Shown here piece by piece: positions 6,300 through 7,355 of a DNA stretch of 7,355 nt. The notes under the pieces are model-generated. The model saw only the letters and a list, made by a program, of their open reading frames with translations. It did no database searches and had not been told where the DNA came from. The stretch's first letter is position 1. The number at the start of each line of letters is the position of its first letter. Source of the stretch: Salinimicrobium sp964572365. GTDB lineage: Bacteria > Bacteroidota > Bacteroidia > Flavobacteriales > Flavobacteriaceae. The translations under genes and the position numbers were made by a program. The stretch lies in assembly GCA_964572365.1 (NCBI GenBank), contig CAZNFK010000107.1, positions 1 to 7,355 on the forward strand. The letters are read 5' to 3'.

Positions 6300-6315
6300 G
6301 TTTACAAATAGTAAT
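6300..6315. promoter_or_regulatory. Possible extra GTTTACA site before the PfpI gene
   Basis: GTTTAC-AAATA-GTAAT resembles the operators at 3118-3396 but has a five-base spacer and one mismatch in the right half. It lies 45-60 bases before the PfpI start, where a regulator could act. A chance match in AT-rich sequence is quite possible. Confidence 0.25.
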
Positions 6316-6359
6316 TACCTTTTAGAAAGAAGAATTGTCTAATGTAAAAAAGTAATATT

Positions 6360-6908
6360 ATGAATAAGAAAATAGCAATCTTAGCTACAAACGGATTTGA
6401 AGAAAGTGAGTTGACCTCTCCTAAAGAAGCCATGGAAAAAGAAGGTTTTGAGGTACATATTGTAAGTCCCGAAACCGGAAAGATCAAAGCCTGGAACAAA
6501 GGGGAGTGGTCTAAAGAATACACGGTAGATAAAGCGGTCAAAGATGTTTCTGCCAAAGAATACAATGCCCTGGTTCTCCCCGGCGGAGTCATTAATCCTG
6601 ATCATTTACGTACAGACGAAAATGCGTTGAAATTCGTGAGGGATTTCTTTGAGCAAAAAAAACCGGTTGCTGCCATCTGCCATGGCCCATGGACGCTAAT
6701 AAGTGCAGGGGTGGTAAAGGGCAGAACCATGACCTCATATAATTCTATTAAAGATGATCTTGTGAATGCCGGTGCTAACTGGGTGGACAAAGAAGTTGTG
6801 GTAGATGAAGGTTTTGTGACCAGTAGAAATCCCGATGATCTTCCTGCTTTTAATTCAAAGTTGATCGAGGAGATCAAAGAAGGCAAACACAAAGAGCAAC
6901 ACGCTTAA
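6360..6908 (+). CDS. DJ-1/PfpI-family protein (glutamine amidotransferase-like fold)
   Basis: A 182-residue protein starting at ATG 6360 (MNKKIAILATNGFEESEL). It is full length for the PfpI/YhbO branch. The nucleophile elbow AAICHGPW holds Cys107 with His108 beside it; the conserved acidic residue that contacts the cysteine lies in GFEESEL (14-17), and LVLPGGVINPD (71-81) is the usual glycine-rich loop. The C-terminal half carries TSYNSIKDDLVNAGANWVDKEVVVD and TSRNPDDLPAF, typical of PfpI rather than of DJ-1 or ThiJ. Members have been described as proteases, chaperones, glyoxalases or deglycases, and activities are disputed; a stress or carbonyl-damage role is the usual inference. No Shine-Dalgarno sequence is visible. 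A GTTTACA heptamer occurs 60 bases upstream. Confidence 0.92.
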   Translation: MNKKIAILATNGFEESELTSPKEAMEKEGFEVHIVSPETGKIKAWNKGEWSKEYTVDKAVKDVSAKEYNALVLPGGVINPDHLRTDENALKFVRDFFEQKKPVAAICHGPWTLISAGVVKGRTMTSYNSIKDDLVNAGANWVDKEVVVDEGFVTSRNPDDLPAFNSKLIEEIKEGKHKEQHA

Positions 6909-6929
6909 AGATTTCATACCTTTCCATAA

Positions 6930-6958
6930 AAAAAGGAACCCTCTTCGGGTTCCTTTTT
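6930..6958. terminator. Bidirectional terminator between the PfpI and acidic-protein genes
   Basis: GGAACCC (6935-6941) and GGGTTCC (6947-6953) form a perfect 7-base-pair stem with loop TCTTC, flanked by A7 on the left and T5 on the right. The flanking A and T runs can extend the stem. It serves the plus-strand gene ending at 6908 and the minus-strand gene ending at 6980, since either direction ends in a T run. Confidence 0.92.
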
Positions 6959-6979
6959 AATATCAAGGTGGTATCTTCT

Positions 6980-7282
6980 TTAATCTTCCTCTTCTTCGCC
7001 CTCTTCTTCGGTCTTTTCCGGGATCTCTACGATAGGTTCATTGAAATCGGCATCGTCATAATCATCTTCATCGTAGTTGGCCATAGTGTTTTCAAGCCTG
7101 GTGCTCACTTTTACCAGGTAAATGCTGTCTTCGGTCCTAACCTCGACGGCATCTACAGTTTCATTCTTGGCATTTTTGAATGAAATGATCTGGTCGTCAT
7201 CATATCCATCAGGATATTTTTCAACTAACAGGCTTAAGATCTCCGGAGTAAGTTTTTTGTAATCAACAATGATTCTTTTCAT
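6980..7282 (-). CDS. Small highly acidic conserved protein, function unknown
   Basis: A 100-residue protein starting at ATG 7282-7280. The N-terminal two-thirds (MKRIIVDYKKLTPEILSLLV, then a YPDGYDDDQIISFKNAKNE segment and AVEVRTEDSIYLVKVSTRLE) looks like a small alpha/beta domain. Residues about 68-100 are an Asp/Glu tail (DEDDYDDADF and EEEGEEEED). From memory, similar proteins are widespread in Flavobacteriaceae and sometimes labelled 'DNA primase' with no visible reason; there are no primase motifs. The acidic tail might mimic nucleic acid or bind a basic partner (inference). A weak -7-like TATTTTCG (minus strand, plus 7311-7318) lies upstream, but no matching TTG was found. The bases from 7283 to the window end hold nothing else I can call. 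Confidence 0.85.
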   Translation of the reverse strand: MKRIIVDYKKLTPEILSLLVEKYPDGYDDDQIISFKNAKNETVDAVEVRTEDSIYLVKVSTRLENTMANYDEDDYDDADFNEPIVEIPEKTEEEGEEEED

Positions 7283-7355
7283 AAGTAATTCTTTGGGTCA
7301 TGCATCATAGCGAAAATAGCAATTCATTTTTCCGCCGGCGTTAAATTAAATAAAA

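Noticed and set aside
6968..7183. Plus-strand hydrophobic reading frame resembling a membrane peptide
   Set aside because: It is the complement of the Asp/Glu-rich tail, which reads as Phe/Leu/Ile on the other strand, and it begins just after a terminator.

Overview
The window looks like chromosome of a marine or soil Flavobacteriaceae member (Bacteroidota). I infer this from the gene set (a flavobacterial-type topoisomerase IV A subunit, a small lipoprotein with the CYQPER start, a DUF-like acidic protein), from starts that mostly lack Shine-Dalgarno sequences, and from promoter-like sites of the Bacteroidota form TTG-N17-23-TAnnTTTG. Genus cannot be fixed from the sequence alone. There are no RNA genes, insertion sequences, CRISPR arrays or prophage genes.

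Layout. (1) Bases 1-2267, plus strand: the 3' two-thirds of parC, which enters from outside the window, followed by mscL. The parC stop and mscL start overlap (TAATG), so the two are probably translationally coupled. (2) Bases 2301-3117, minus strand: an XRE-family DNA-binding regulator followed 31 bases later by a small lipoprotein, probably one operon that converges on mscL. (3) Bases 3118-3396: a divergent control region with seven exact copies of TGTAAAC/GTTTACA, several arranged as the dyad TTTAC-N4-GTAAA. (4) Bases 3397-4569, plus strand: a cytoplasmic M14-family zinc carboxypeptidase-like protein whose start codon touches the last dyad. (5) Bases 4651-5130: an Lrp/AsnC regulator with its own promoter and a strong terminator. 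(6) Bases 5219-6226: a YihY/BrkB-type membrane protein with a clear ribosome binding site. (7) Bases 6360-6908: a DJ-1/PfpI-family protein. (8) Bases 6980-7282, minus strand: a small, very acidic conserved protein that shares a bidirectional terminator with the PfpI gene.

The most interesting part is the control region at 3118-3396. The same 15-base sequence, TTTACTTTTGTAAAC, occurs once on each strand, and each copy covers the predicted -7 box of one of the two divergent genes. The simplest reading is that the XRE protein represses itself (with the lipoprotein) and the M14 peptidase through this operator. That makes a compact regulator/lipoprotein/peptidase module whose inducing signal and substrate are not evident. 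The remaining genes look like ordinary housekeeping or stress functions.
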